53,609 nt of DNA from RGIG5327 sp045612485 (lineage in GTDB: Bacteria > Verrucomicrobiota > Lentisphaeria > Victivallales > UBA1829), in NCBI GenBank assembly GCA_045612485.1, contig JAZKZE010000043.1, positions 1-53,609 of the forward strand, given 5' to 3'. The notes under the pieces are model-generated. The model was given only the letters and a program-made list of their open reading frames with translations, did no database searches and had not been told where the DNA came from. The position numbers were made by a program, and so were the translations under genes. The first letter of the stretch is position 1. Every line of letters starts with the position of its first letter. Shown piece by piece: positions 15,188-23,927 of this stretch.

Positions 15188-18118
15188 TCAGAATTCCACT
15201 TCCAGAGTACCGGAGCCTTTGAAAGAAAATTCCATAATATTTTCTTCCGGTGTTTCCGGTACGATCCCGGCAGAATTGAATGAAATATTTTTCGCCTTTC
15301 CATTCAGACCACAGCGGAGGAAGGCACTTTCATCCAGATATTTGATCTTAATGACAGCTTTTTTCTTTTCCTGGTCCCAAAGGGCATCCATGATCCGTAT
15401 GCCGTGCCAGTCCTCCAGGTACAAGCCATGGGAACGCATTTCCAGCCAGGCAACGATCTGACTTTCCAGATACCGTTCCGGCATATTGTTTTCAAAACGG
15501 TTCACATCATGCCACTGGGTAAGCAATTTGCCCATTTTAATGGTGGATGCGAGGTTTTTTCTTACCGTTTCTTCCGGGACAAGGGAATCAAGGGCATCAT
15601 TGATCAGAAGATAGGAACGGTCATTTTTATGGGACATGAAAGGAGAATCCATCTTCTTTCTGAACTTATCCATGATGAAACGGTGTTTTTCCGGCATGGT
15701 GATACGGAAACTTTCAAAAAGTTCCGGATAGATGGCATCGGTTGTCAGTAAGGATATACCGATTTTCAATGCTCCTGTCTCTTTGTCATACCAGAAATCA
15801 TTTTCCTGATCCGGCACACACTGGAAAAGAATACAGGGGGAATATTCCTCATAAAAATATCTTGCTCCGTACCAGGCGGGAACATGGTAATATTTTGCAA
15901 AATATTCCCCGTTACGGAAACGGGCGCGGGAAAGACAGAGCATTTTGGCACTTATATATTGGGCGTCTTCATATGCATCCATATCCCCCACTGCTTTTGC
16001 CATATTGATAAAGGCGGGGAAGGCTCCGAAATTGGCTCCTTCCAGCCAGCACCATGCCTTTTCCGCATAACCAGCCCCCATACATGCCCAGTCGTGGTAA
16101 ATATGGAAGTAGCGGAAGATCTTCTGAATATGTTTCCATTGTTTTCTGATCCCGGAAAAATCCCCGCAGGTCAGTGCCGCAGAATAAAGCATATACATGC
16201 TTATACCGATCCCCCAGTCATTTTCCACAAAGGGATGGGGATAGGCAAGCACTTCCTCCCGTGTGCCGGTTTTCAGTACGCCGGAAAAAAGATTGCTTAC
16301 ATTGAAGTAACAGAGATAATAGGTTTTTCCGGTGAAGGGTTCTTTGCGTTCGTATAAATTATACATCTGCATGGTACGGATCTGTGACGGATCTTTGTAA
16401 TATTTTTCCACCTCTTCCCGGGGAGGTTCCTCCACGATCAATTTATGATGGTCTGTAAGAAGAAGGGTATATTTCCTGTCCGGATCACAGGCAAGATCAA
16501 TGCGTTTTTTCAGTTCTTCTGCCAGAAATTCCCGTTTTTCCTCCGGCATGAAGTTGAACATGGAGGAGGTATAGGCATAAGATTCCAGGATCGCTCCGGG
16601 ATAGGCATAACTCTGCCATGTATCCGGAAAACGGCTTTCAAATTCAAAGTAATCTTCCAGACCGTCAGCAAGGATCTTTTCCGCTTCGGAATCTTTTTCC
16701 CGCAGGGGGAATTTCCGGTAGGAGGGGAGCAGTTTTACTGTATAGGAGGAGTTTTTACCGTAATATCCGCAGAATGGACCGTATTTGGTGGGATAACGGA
16801 AATTGTCTGCCCCTTCCGGGAGTTTATCTTCGCATCCCAATGCAAGCATGGGGGGGAGGGGGGCAATATAAAGAGGTGCGGTGTTCCAGGCATCCGTATA
16901 AGTTTTATATTCAAATTTCTGTACGATCCGGGTAACTTTTTCCTTATAGTCGTTGCGGTAATATTCTTTGCAGTTTACCGGAACAGCAAGGGATACACGG
17001 GACCAGAAACGGCATCTTTCCACAGCATCCGCAAGGAAAGAGGTATCCGCAGGATCGGTTTTATCCAGACTTTCAAATCCGAAAGGCGTGAGAGTCGTCA
17101 TCCTGCGGCAGCCGTAAAGAAGCACAGAGGTAAGACGGCTTTCTTTATTGCGGATGAATTCCACTTTTTCGGGGGGGGCATCCACGATCACAAGAAGGGG
17201 GATATCCGGGTATTCGGTACTGCCGAAAAGAAGGAAAAAGTTTTCCGGAAGAGTACCGGAAAATTCTGCAAGGGAGGCAACTTCATTGGAGGTAAGGATA
17301 TACTGGTAGTTCCCGGCAAATTCCAGACGGCTTATTTTCATGGGATCATTTATGTCTTTTGCATCATATTCTGTAACGATCCCGCCGAAGCCCACAGACG
17401 CAAGGAAGGAGGTTCTTCCCCGTTTCCAGTTTATTGCCATGTGACTTATTACTTTATACTCATCATATTGCGCTTCTTCCTCTTTTGTTAGAACTCCCAT
17501 GGATTCTTCCTGAAGAAGACTGTATCCCCACAGATAGGGCTTTTTGTATTTTGGGTCGCCGCAAAGGAACATCTTGTTTACAGAGCCGAACTGTGTCATG
17601 GCGCAATCCAGAAAACCGGCTGCTTTGACAAAACCGAATCTTCCGGGGTTGTTATCAAAACCTGCCCCTTTCCGCATCCCTTCAATGGAAATATCTTCCA
17701 CCGGGGCGGGGTACTCTTTTGCCGGAAAGGAGATCGTTTTCTTATACCGGGCGGCAGGAACAGCTTTTTCCACTCCGATCAGGGAAAGGACAAATCCGGC
17801 AAGTCCACATTCGCCGGGAGTCAGTTCGCAGAGAATGGAATTTTCCCCCTTGACAAAATGCTGACGCAGTCCGTGACGCTTATTGAATTTTGCAATATAA
17901 AAATCCACGATCTTTGTCACATCTTCTCCGCAAAGAGTAAAAAGAACGGGATCATCCGGTGCATAATAGCGTTTTTCTTCCCACAGAAGGATGTAATCCC
18001 CCTCTTCTTCACACTCAAAAACGCATTTTGCAAGGACTTTTTCCCCGTTGCGGGATATTTCCTGCCAGGAAGTGAGTTGCCTTTCTGCGTCGAAATCATA
18101 ATAGTACACACCAGTCAT
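15188..18118 (-). CDS. Large uncharacterised protein, possible carbohydrate-active enzyme
   Basis: A 976-residue protein that I do not recognise as a named family. The first half looks beta-rich. The second half (from about residue 480) is helix-rich with many aromatic residues, such as WACMGAGYAEKAWCWLEGAN and YHVPAWYGARYFYEEYSP. That pattern is reminiscent of (alpha/alpha)6-barrel glycosidases or lyases, and the end returns to beta strands. No signal peptide or membrane segment is seen. The ATG at 18118 has GAGGAG upstream. It lies downstream of the GH78-like gene and the small membrane protein gene on the same strand. The enzymatic role is inference only. Confidence 0.6.
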   Translation of the reverse strand: MTGVYYYDFDAERQLTSWQEISRNGEKVLAKCVFECEEEGDYILLWEEKRYYAPDDPVLFTLCGEDVTKIVDFYIAKFNKRHGLRQHFVKGENSILCELTPGECGLAGFVLSLIGVEKAVPAARYKKTISFPAKEYPAPVEDISIEGMRKGAGFDNNPGRFGFVKAAGFLDCAMTQFGSVNKMFLCGDPKYKKPYLWGYSLLQEESMGVLTKEEEAQYDEYKVISHMAINWKRGRTSFLASVGFGGIVTEYDAKDINDPMKISRLEFAGNYQYILTSNEVASLAEFSGTLPENFFLLFGSTEYPDIPLLVIVDAPPEKVEFIRNKESRLTSVLLYGCRRMTTLTPFGFESLDKTDPADTSFLADAVERCRFWSRVSLAVPVNCKEYYRNDYKEKVTRIVQKFEYKTYTDAWNTAPLYIAPLPPMLALGCEDKLPEGADNFRYPTKYGPFCGYYGKNSSYTVKLLPSYRKFPLREKDSEAEKILADGLEDYFEFESRFPDTWQSYAYPGAILESYAYTSSMFNFMPEEKREFLAEELKKRIDLACDPDRKYTLLLTDHHKLIVEEPPREEVEKYYKDPSQIRTMQMYNLYERKEPFTGKTYYLCYFNVSNLFSGVLKTGTREEVLAYPHPFVENDWGIGISMYMLYSAALTCGDFSGIRKQWKHIQKIFRYFHIYHDWACMGAGYAEKAWCWLEGANFGAFPAFINMAKAVGDMDAYEDAQYISAKMLCLSRARFRNGEYFAKYYHVPAWYGARYFYEEYSPCILFQCVPDQENDFWYDKETGALKIGISLLTTDAIYPELFESFRITMPEKHRFIMDKFRKKMDSPFMSHKNDRSYLLINDALDSLVPEETVRKNLASTIKMGKLLTQWHDVNRFENNMPERYLESQIVAWLEMRSHGLYLEDWHGIRIMDALWDQEKKKAVIKIKYLDESAFLRCGLNGKAKNISFNSAGIVPETPEENIMEFSFKGSGTLEVEF

Positions 18119-18211
18119 ATTTTTCTCCTCTGGAATAAAATGTGGAATATATTTTACGTTTGTAATTTTAATATAATGGAATATCCTGTATATTCTACAG
18201 GAGAAACAGGG

Positions 18212-18229
18212 TATTTTCCCGGGAAAATA
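18212..18229. promoter_or_regulatory. Perfect 18-bp palindrome, operator candidate
   Basis: TATTTTCCCGGGAAAATA is a perfect palindrome in the 159-bp gap upstream of the 976-residue gene. The core TTTCCCGGGAAA is also found upstream of the prepilin-like gene at 8942-8953. Confidence 0.5.
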
Positions 18230-18277
18230 ATGTATAATCTGACTGCCGGAGAACTTGTTGCCGTAAAATGGGACAAC

Positions 18278-18625
18278 TTATTCCATAAATCTGTCTACTG
18301 CCTCTTTATCTGCGGCATTTTTCCGAAAGAGAGTTCCGGAAGGATTGCATTTCGGGCAGTTTACCTTTTTTCTGAACAGAAGAGCAGAAAGAAATACCGG
18401 CAGGAAAAGATAAAGCCGCATATCCGCCAGGGCAAGAGGCAATAGAAAAATGACTGCCGCAAGCAGATAGAGAAACGGAGTGAAAAAGTATGCCGCAACG
18501 GCTGTAAGAAGGGCAAGGACAAGGAAGACAAAGCGGGGACGGAGAAATACTTTTACGATCCCCGGAAGATCCAGACAGGATGTGCCCTGACAGAATGTAC
18601 AGCGGATTTTTTTATTTTCCTGCAT
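18278..18625 (-). CDS. Small membrane protein with two CxxC pairs
   Basis: A 115-residue protein of unknown function. It starts with a CTFC pair (C9, C12), then has two or three hydrophobic segments between about residues 27 and 82, then a CPKC pair. The Cys pairs flank the membrane part, so together they could bind a metal such as zinc. AGGAAA lies 7 bp before the ATG. It starts 17 bp after the GH78-like gene on the same strand, so it belongs to the same operon. It is real by spacing and ribosome site, but no family is recognised. Confidence 0.55.
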   Translation of the reverse strand: MQENKKIRCTFCQGTSCLDLPGIVKVFLRPRFVFLVLALLTAVAAYFFTPFLYLLAAVIFLLPLALADMRLYLFLPVFLSALLFRKKVNCPKCNPSGTLFRKNAADKEAVDRFME

Positions 18626-18642
18626 ACAGATTTTCCTGTTTA

Positions 18643-21492
18643 TTATTTTTCTATGGATTGCCGGATATTGACAGACGGCCCTAATTTAAAGGTACATTCT
18701 GCAATCTTTTCCGGCAGGACCGGAACGATTTCCAGCGGGAAGTTGGAATCGGCTTTCACTTTGAGTTTTTTATTTTCCAGAAGTTCCCATTCCACAAGGA
18801 TCTGTTCGTTTTTATTGGTGACTTTGCCCTTTGCATGCTGCAAACAGAAACAGGGCGGATTGAAAAAGTGTTTTTTCATCCCCGGTTCAGCGGGCCGCAG
18901 ACCCAGAACTTCTCTTATCAGACTCAACCCGGCTGTAAGCGGGAAAATAAGCAGATTTTCGTAAGTGGGGGTATTCTCAAATGTTTTATTATATTCCACC
19001 GATGCCCGGATGAAATCAAGAGCCTCCTCCTGTTTGCTGAAGGCAAAAAGTGTATCAAGGAGGAATCCCAGAATACGGCTGTTGGTGAATCTTGCCGGAT
19101 CTCTTTTTACATTTTCCAGAATGAAGTCAAGGATCTTCTGTTGTGCTTCGCCCGGAACAATGCCGCCGTAGAGAGCAAGGATATTTGCTTCAACTGAATG
19201 ATTTTCAGATCTTTTCTGATTCAGGGAATGATCTGCAAACAGACTGTTTTCTTCATTGAATGTGAGTATCTGCATTGCTTTTGCGATAAATTCCGCCCGC
19301 ATCCGGCATGTTGCCGCCCGTTCCTCTTCCCCGCAAGCGTGAAAAAGATCTCCGGCACAGATCAATGCTCTGCAATACAGGGCATTGAGGGCAGTAAATA
19401 TCCCCTCTTCCTCCATATTTCCGGCTTCATTGAGAAATTCTGTCCTGCCGAAAACGGAACAGGAAAGCAAACCATTGTGTTCAGCGGAAGAGATCCCGAA
19501 AAGATCCAGAAGTTTATGAAGAACTCCCAGCATACTCCGGAGAAAATCCAGATCGCCGTCCGCCATAAAGTGTTCTTTCAGCCAGAGGACCCATACCAGT
19601 GTGGAATCCGGAGCGAATGTAAAGATCCCGGAAGGGACGATGCCCGGTATCATTCCGTTGGAAAGCTGTGCCCGTGCAAATTGCTGCAAGGCATTGCTTA
19701 CCGGAGGGATCACGCCGAAAAAGCTGTAAAGGGAACGGGAATAAATATAACTTTCCACAAGACTCTGACAGCATTTGCCTGCCGGATTGTCAATGAGATT
19801 GTTTTTAACGCACTGTTCGCCTGCAAGGATGGTCTGCTGCCAGAGTGTTTCCAGTACCGGATCGGAACATTGGAAGCCCAGATCCATGTCCCTGTCCACA
19901 TCGCAGGACTGGAAGGAACAGCTTACGGCGACCGTGTCACGGCATTTTCTTGCCGTGACCATGATGTATCTGGCTCCCACCGGTTCAAATTTCCACCAGA
20001 GATCTTTTCTGTCTGCTCTTCCCGTAAGGAGCAGTGAATCACTTTTTCTCCCCATAGGACCTACAGACCGGATACGGTTTTCGGCAAAATGGATCCCCGG
20101 GGTAATATCCACAATATCCCCGGATGATCCTTCAAATTCAAAACAGGGGAATCCGTAACGGGTTTTTTCAAGATCGTAAACGATATACTCCCCTTCCCGC
20201 AGAATATTTCTGTCTGCTGCCGTTTCCCGGGGCGGATAGATGTAATCGCCTTCAGAAATGGGAAGAGTGCCTTCTTTATTGAAAATATTGTAGGGATAGA
20301 ATGTACAGCTGTGCAGAAATGTGGAAACATCATTTATTTCCGCCGGATTGCCCGGAATGTGACCTGTGGTGCTTTCCCTGTCCAGAGAGGAGATGGAGGC
20401 TGTCGCATAAGCAAAGGGCAGATCAAATGCCGCCATGAGGTTCCAGCCTTTTTCTGTATGTTCCTCCGGTTTCCGGCAGAAAATCAGTTCTCCTTTTTTC
20501 ATACCCGGGAAAAGTAAAAATATCCCCATGGAATTCTTGACGGTATCCTGGACGAGAAAGAGTCTGTTCCAGCCGCTGTTCAGGTGGAGTACGGCACTTT
20601 GCAGAAGACTGTCCCCGGGCTTGAAACTTAAAGTATTTTCCACTTTTGCCGATACCGTTGTACGTACATCGGAACGGAAAACGGATATATCATTGCAGAA
20701 GATAACGTAAGGATCATCGGAAGAGATCACAAGATCTGTATCCTGTTCTTTCTCCGAATAAACAAACGTTTCTGCAACATATACCCCCCCGGTAAAATCT
20801 GAAAGATGACCGTACGTGACAGAGGTACTGAGCATTTCATCTTTGAAAAGACCGCCGGCAACCGGGGCGGGGATCTCTGTTTCTGTCCATATCAGCTGTT
20901 CCGTTTCCAGTATTTTCATACGGGGCAGCTGTTCCATGACAGCTCCTCTGCTTACCGGGTTTGCCCAGGAGGAATCGTCAAATCCCGGTTCCTGCCAGTT
21001 TTCAGGGATCTTTGCAAGATCCAGCTGTATGGTTTTGCCCAGACCGGCATGGCGGACAGCTGAACAGGGATTGGTACAGTTTGTATTCAGGATCTTCCAG
21101 TAAGGATTGCTCCACAGAACCGGAACATTGTTCAGATCCATCTGACACCAGAACAGTCCCTGGCAATCGGTTGCAAAATAGGTCGTGGAGGGGTGTATGA
21201 AACATTCCACTGCAATAACATTGAACCCCACATCCAGATATTGGGCAATACTGTAATGATCTCCTGTACATTCCTGCATCGTGGATGCCGCCTGACCGTA
21301 TCCTACATGAAAACCGTTGATATACAGATGATAACCCGGAATGGCACAGATCCACAAGTCCGCATAGGAAATTATGTTATCCAGAGAAAATTCCTTCCGC
21401 AGAAGGATTTTTGAGCCTCTGCCGGCTCCCGGAGAGCTTTCCAGCTGCAGCCAGTCACCGCAAAAAACGTTTTGCTGTGTCAAATCATTCAT
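18643..21492 (-). CDS. GH78 (alpha-L-rhamnosidase)-like protein with altered catalytic motif
   Basis: About 949 residues arranged like GH78 rhamnosidases: N-terminal beta-sandwich (WLWICAIPGYHLYINGFHVG type, here ADLWICAIPGYHLYINGFHVG), further beta domains, then an (alpha/alpha)6 barrel from about residue 570 and a C-terminal beta domain. The usual barrel motif DCPQRDER reads DNPAGKCCQ, so the general-acid glutamate is absent; activity is doubtful or has shifted. I chose the start at 21492 because AAGGATGG lies before it. An ATG at 21576 would leave a leader of only about 12 nt after the promoter at 21595-21622 and has no good ribosome site. No signal peptide is seen. Confidence 0.72.
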   Translation of the reverse strand: MNDLTQQNVFCGDWLQLESSPGAGRGSKILLRKEFSLDNIISYADLWICAIPGYHLYINGFHVGYGQAASTMQECTGDHYSIAQYLDVGFNVIAVECFIHPSTTYFATDCQGLFWCQMDLNNVPVLWSNPYWKILNTNCTNPCSAVRHAGLGKTIQLDLAKIPENWQEPGFDDSSWANPVSRGAVMEQLPRMKILETEQLIWTETEIPAPVAGGLFKDEMLSTSVTYGHLSDFTGGVYVAETFVYSEKEQDTDLVISSDDPYVIFCNDISVFRSDVRTTVSAKVENTLSFKPGDSLLQSAVLHLNSGWNRLFLVQDTVKNSMGIFLLFPGMKKGELIFCRKPEEHTEKGWNLMAAFDLPFAYATASISSLDRESTTGHIPGNPAEINDVSTFLHSCTFYPYNIFNKEGTLPISEGDYIYPPRETAADRNILREGEYIVYDLEKTRYGFPCFEFEGSSGDIVDITPGIHFAENRIRSVGPMGRKSDSLLLTGRADRKDLWWKFEPVGARYIMVTARKCRDTVAVSCSFQSCDVDRDMDLGFQCSDPVLETLWQQTILAGEQCVKNNLIDNPAGKCCQSLVESYIYSRSLYSFFGVIPPVSNALQQFARAQLSNGMIPGIVPSGIFTFAPDSTLVWVLWLKEHFMADGDLDFLRSMLGVLHKLLDLFGISSAEHNGLLSCSVFGRTEFLNEAGNMEEEGIFTALNALYCRALICAGDLFHACGEEERAATCRMRAEFIAKAMQILTFNEENSLFADHSLNQKRSENHSVEANILALYGGIVPGEAQQKILDFILENVKRDPARFTNSRILGFLLDTLFAFSKQEEALDFIRASVEYNKTFENTPTYENLLIFPLTAGLSLIREVLGLRPAEPGMKKHFFNPPCFCLQHAKGKVTNKNEQILVEWELLENKKLKVKADSNFPLEIVPVLPEKIAECTFKLGPSVNIRQSIEK

Positions 21493-21594
21493 ATATCCAT
21501 CCTTTTCCGCCGCAGGGGAGCTTGAATATCCGTGTTCCCGGTTTGCCGTAATATCGTTTTCCTTTTCTGCCGCCATTTTTTCTTACCGTATAAT

Positions 21595-21622
21595 ATTATA
21601 AGCTCAAAAAAAATCTTTTCAA
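21595..21622 (-). promoter_or_regulatory. Sigma70-type promoter of the GH78-like operon
   Basis: On the minus strand TTGAAA (21617-21622) and TATAAT (21595-21600) are 16 bp apart. The -10 box lies inside the palindrome TATAATATTATA (21589-21600). Confidence 0.6.
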
Positions 21623-21640
21623 GGTGCAGAAGGTATTTTT

Positions 21641-21688
21641 TGACGGTAAAAAACAATATTTCATCTGAAAGATCTTTTTTTGCCGTCA
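21641..21688. promoter_or_regulatory. Inverted pair of TGACGGYAAAAAA sites between divergent genes
   Basis: TGACGGTAAAAAA (21641-21653) and its inverted counterpart ending in GCCGTCA (to 21688) flank a 20-bp centre. The pair lies between the promoters of the GH78-like operon and the divergent hydrolase, and could bind one shared regulator. Confidence 0.45.
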
Positions 21689-21747
21689 GAATAAAGCCGG
21701 AACAGAGATAAAAAGGATGAATTTTATTTTTTATATCTGACTCCCAC

Positions 21748-21776
21748 TTGTAATTTTTTTCCGGTCAGGATATAGT
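21748..21776 (+). promoter_or_regulatory. Sigma70-type promoter of the alpha/beta hydrolase
   Basis: TTGTAA (21748-21753) and TATAGT (21771-21776) are 17 bp apart. The ATG at 21822 is about 40 nt downstream of the expected transcription start. Confidence 0.6.
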
Positions 21777-21821
21777 AGTATGGATCTTTTTCATACTCAT
21801 TCAACCAGGAGGCAATTTGAG

Positions 21822-23849
21822 ATGAATGTTTATTCTAAAATCAAAGTTTTTGATTTCGATCTTCCCCCGTATCCCAGAGAAGGTATTTTTCATCTGGATA
21901 TGTCTGAATTCTGTCAGGTGAACCGTTTCCTCCGCTTTCAGGCAGGAAAACTTGCACAGATCCATCATCTTGATGAGATCAAAACTCTTTCCGGATTGAA
22001 AAAATTCCAGAAAAAACTCCGTGCCGTCATCTGGGAAAAGACCGGCGTAAGCTATGACGGGACTCTCCCGCTGGATGTGCAGGAATATGGAACCATCAAA
22101 AAAGATACTTACACCATTACCAAACTCATCTATCAGAGCCGTCCCGGGATCTATGTGACCGCCCTTCTTTATGTTCCGGACGGGAAGGGACCTTTCCCCG
22201 CTGTTCTCCAGATGCACGGACACAATCCGGAAGGAAAATTCGGAATAAATCCCCAGAATATGTCCATTGCCCTTGCCAAAGAGGGATATGTGTGTCTTAC
22301 CGTTGATGCCTTCGGTACTTATGAAAGAGCTCATAAATGCTATGAAAAGCAGGGACACGGCGGTTTCCTCGGAGCAAGTCTTTTTCCCATAGGCGAAAGT
22401 CTCATGGGCGCGCAGATCGTGGACAATATGCGCGGCGTGGATCTTCTTCAGAGTCTTCCTTACGTCATCAAAGATAAAATCGGTGCCACCGGTGCCTCCG
22501 GAGGCGGTAACCAGACCATGTGGGTCAGTGCCATGGATGAACGTATCACTGCTGCCATGCCCATTGTAAGTGTGGGATCTTTTGCTTCTTATGTTTACGG
22601 ACTCAACTGTATCTGTGAACTTCTCCCCGACGGGCTGACCATTACAGAAGAATCCGGTATTCTTGCCCTTATCGCTCCCCGGGCATTGCGTATCGGAAAC
22701 GCCCAGTATGATTGCAATCACGATTTCAGCGTTTCTGAAATGCTCAAAACTTATCATCCGGTGGAAAAACTCTACTGGAATCTGGGGTGTCCGGAAAAGA
22801 TCGCATACAGCGTTGCCGACCGTGTCCACGGCTTGAGCGACCGTCAGCGGCAGGCTGTTCTGGGACATTTTGCCCAGTTCCTCAAAGGGGAAGGAAATGG
22901 AAACGCTCTTCCTGAACCGGATGGAGTTGATGCTATGCCCGAAGAGGAACTTTATCTCTTCCCCGATACAACAAAAAGACCGGAAAAAGTCCGTACCATC
23001 CAGGCGCACTGCCGTATGGTGGGGGAAGCATTGCGTAAAGAATTTCTTGCAAAAAAATCCATTAAAAAGAAAGAAGCTCTTGCCGGACTGAAAGAGATGC
23101 TCCGTCTGAAAGAACTTCCTTCTGATACTGTCCTCTATCAATATGCACAGATGAAAGATGTGACCCGTTATGCTCTGGAGGTGGGCGATCATCTCATTCC
23201 CTTCCTGCTGAAAAAAGGTACGGTTCCCGGCAAATACCGTATTCTCACCCATACGGAAGGCAGATGTTTCCTTTCCGATAAAGATATTGAAGAAGCCGCA
23301 AAAGACGGAGCCACCCTCATCCTGCCCGATCTTTACGGAACAGGGGAGACCGCCCAGCCCAACCATACCATCGGACTGCATCATCAATTCTACCGCCAGC
23401 TTCTCTGGATCGGCAGAAGTCTTGCCGGAGAATGGGTCTATGATTTGCTTGCACTCATCAATATGCTGAAAAAGGATTTCAAAGCAAAAGAGATTTGTCT
23501 TACCGGTCATCTGGAATCCGGGGCGGCAGTGATCTTTGCCAATGCCTTTACGGACAAAGTAGCCCATGTGGAAACAATAGATTCTCCTGCTTCTCTGCTC
23601 TTTGATATGGGGAGTGTGGATTTTACCTCAAAGAGTCCCTTTGTCAAGTTCCTTCCCGGCTTGATCTATTCTCTTGTTCTTGCCATTCCCGGCTTCCTGA
23701 AGTGGGGGGATATTTCTCTTGCAGCGGCTCTGGGAAAAGGAAAAGTAGTGCATACCCGCCCCCGTACATGGGATGGAACGCTGCTTGACAGTAAGGAAGC
23801 AGCTTCTGCGGCAAAAGAAATTGAAAAAGTCCGTAAAAAACTTGTGTAA
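21822..23849 (+). CDS. Two-halved alpha/beta hydrolase (acetylxylan esterase-like)
   Basis: A 675-residue cytoplasmic-looking protein. The N-terminal half is an alpha/beta hydrolase of the acetylxylan esterase/prolyl oligopeptidase type, with GASGGGN giving a nucleophile at S226 and a later VHGLS segment fitting the catalytic histidine. The C-terminal half (from about residue 440) also looks like an alpha/beta hydrolase core, but its elbow reads GHLESG, with no serine at the nucleophile position. I chose the ATG at 21822 because AGGAGG lies 9 bp before it; a frame start at 21780 falls right next to the -10 box. It is probably a carbohydrate or ester hydrolase working with the divergent operon. 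Confidence 0.75.
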   Translation: MNVYSKIKVFDFDLPPYPREGIFHLDMSEFCQVNRFLRFQAGKLAQIHHLDEIKTLSGLKKFQKKLRAVIWEKTGVSYDGTLPLDVQEYGTIKKDTYTITKLIYQSRPGIYVTALLYVPDGKGPFPAVLQMHGHNPEGKFGINPQNMSIALAKEGYVCLTVDAFGTYERAHKCYEKQGHGGFLGASLFPIGESLMGAQIVDNMRGVDLLQSLPYVIKDKIGATGASGGGNQTMWVSAMDERITAAMPIVSVGSFASYVYGLNCICELLPDGLTITEESGILALIAPRALRIGNAQYDCNHDFSVSEMLKTYHPVEKLYWNLGCPEKIAYSVADRVHGLSDRQRQAVLGHFAQFLKGEGNGNALPEPDGVDAMPEEELYLFPDTTKRPEKVRTIQAHCRMVGEALRKEFLAKKSIKKKEALAGLKEMLRLKELPSDTVLYQYAQMKDVTRYALEVGDHLIPFLLKKGTVPGKYRILTHTEGRCFLSDKDIEEAAKDGATLILPDLYGTGETAQPNHTIGLHHQFYRQLLWIGRSLAGEWVYDLLALINMLKKDFKAKEICLTGHLESGAAVIFANAFTDKVAHVETIDSPASLLFDMGSVDFTSKSPFVKFLPGLIYSLVLAIPGFLKWGDISLAAALGKGKVVHTRPRTWDGTLLDSKEAASAAKEIEKVRKKLV

Positions 23850-23875
23850 AAGTACGGAATATAAAAGAAGATCCC

Positions 23876-23918
23876 GGGCTGCTTCTGTATCCTGAAAAGG
23901 CAGAAAGCAGCCCTTTTT
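23876..23918 (+). terminator. Terminator of the alpha/beta hydrolase gene
   Basis: GGGCTGCTTCTG pairs with CAGAAAGCAGCCC (one bulged base), followed by T5. Confidence 0.82.
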
Positions 23919-23927
23919 CTGATTTTT

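Noticed and set aside
21801..23567. Open frame of about 588 codons on the minus strand
   Set aside because: Antisense shadow of the alpha/beta hydrolase gene, with no ribosome site or family motif.
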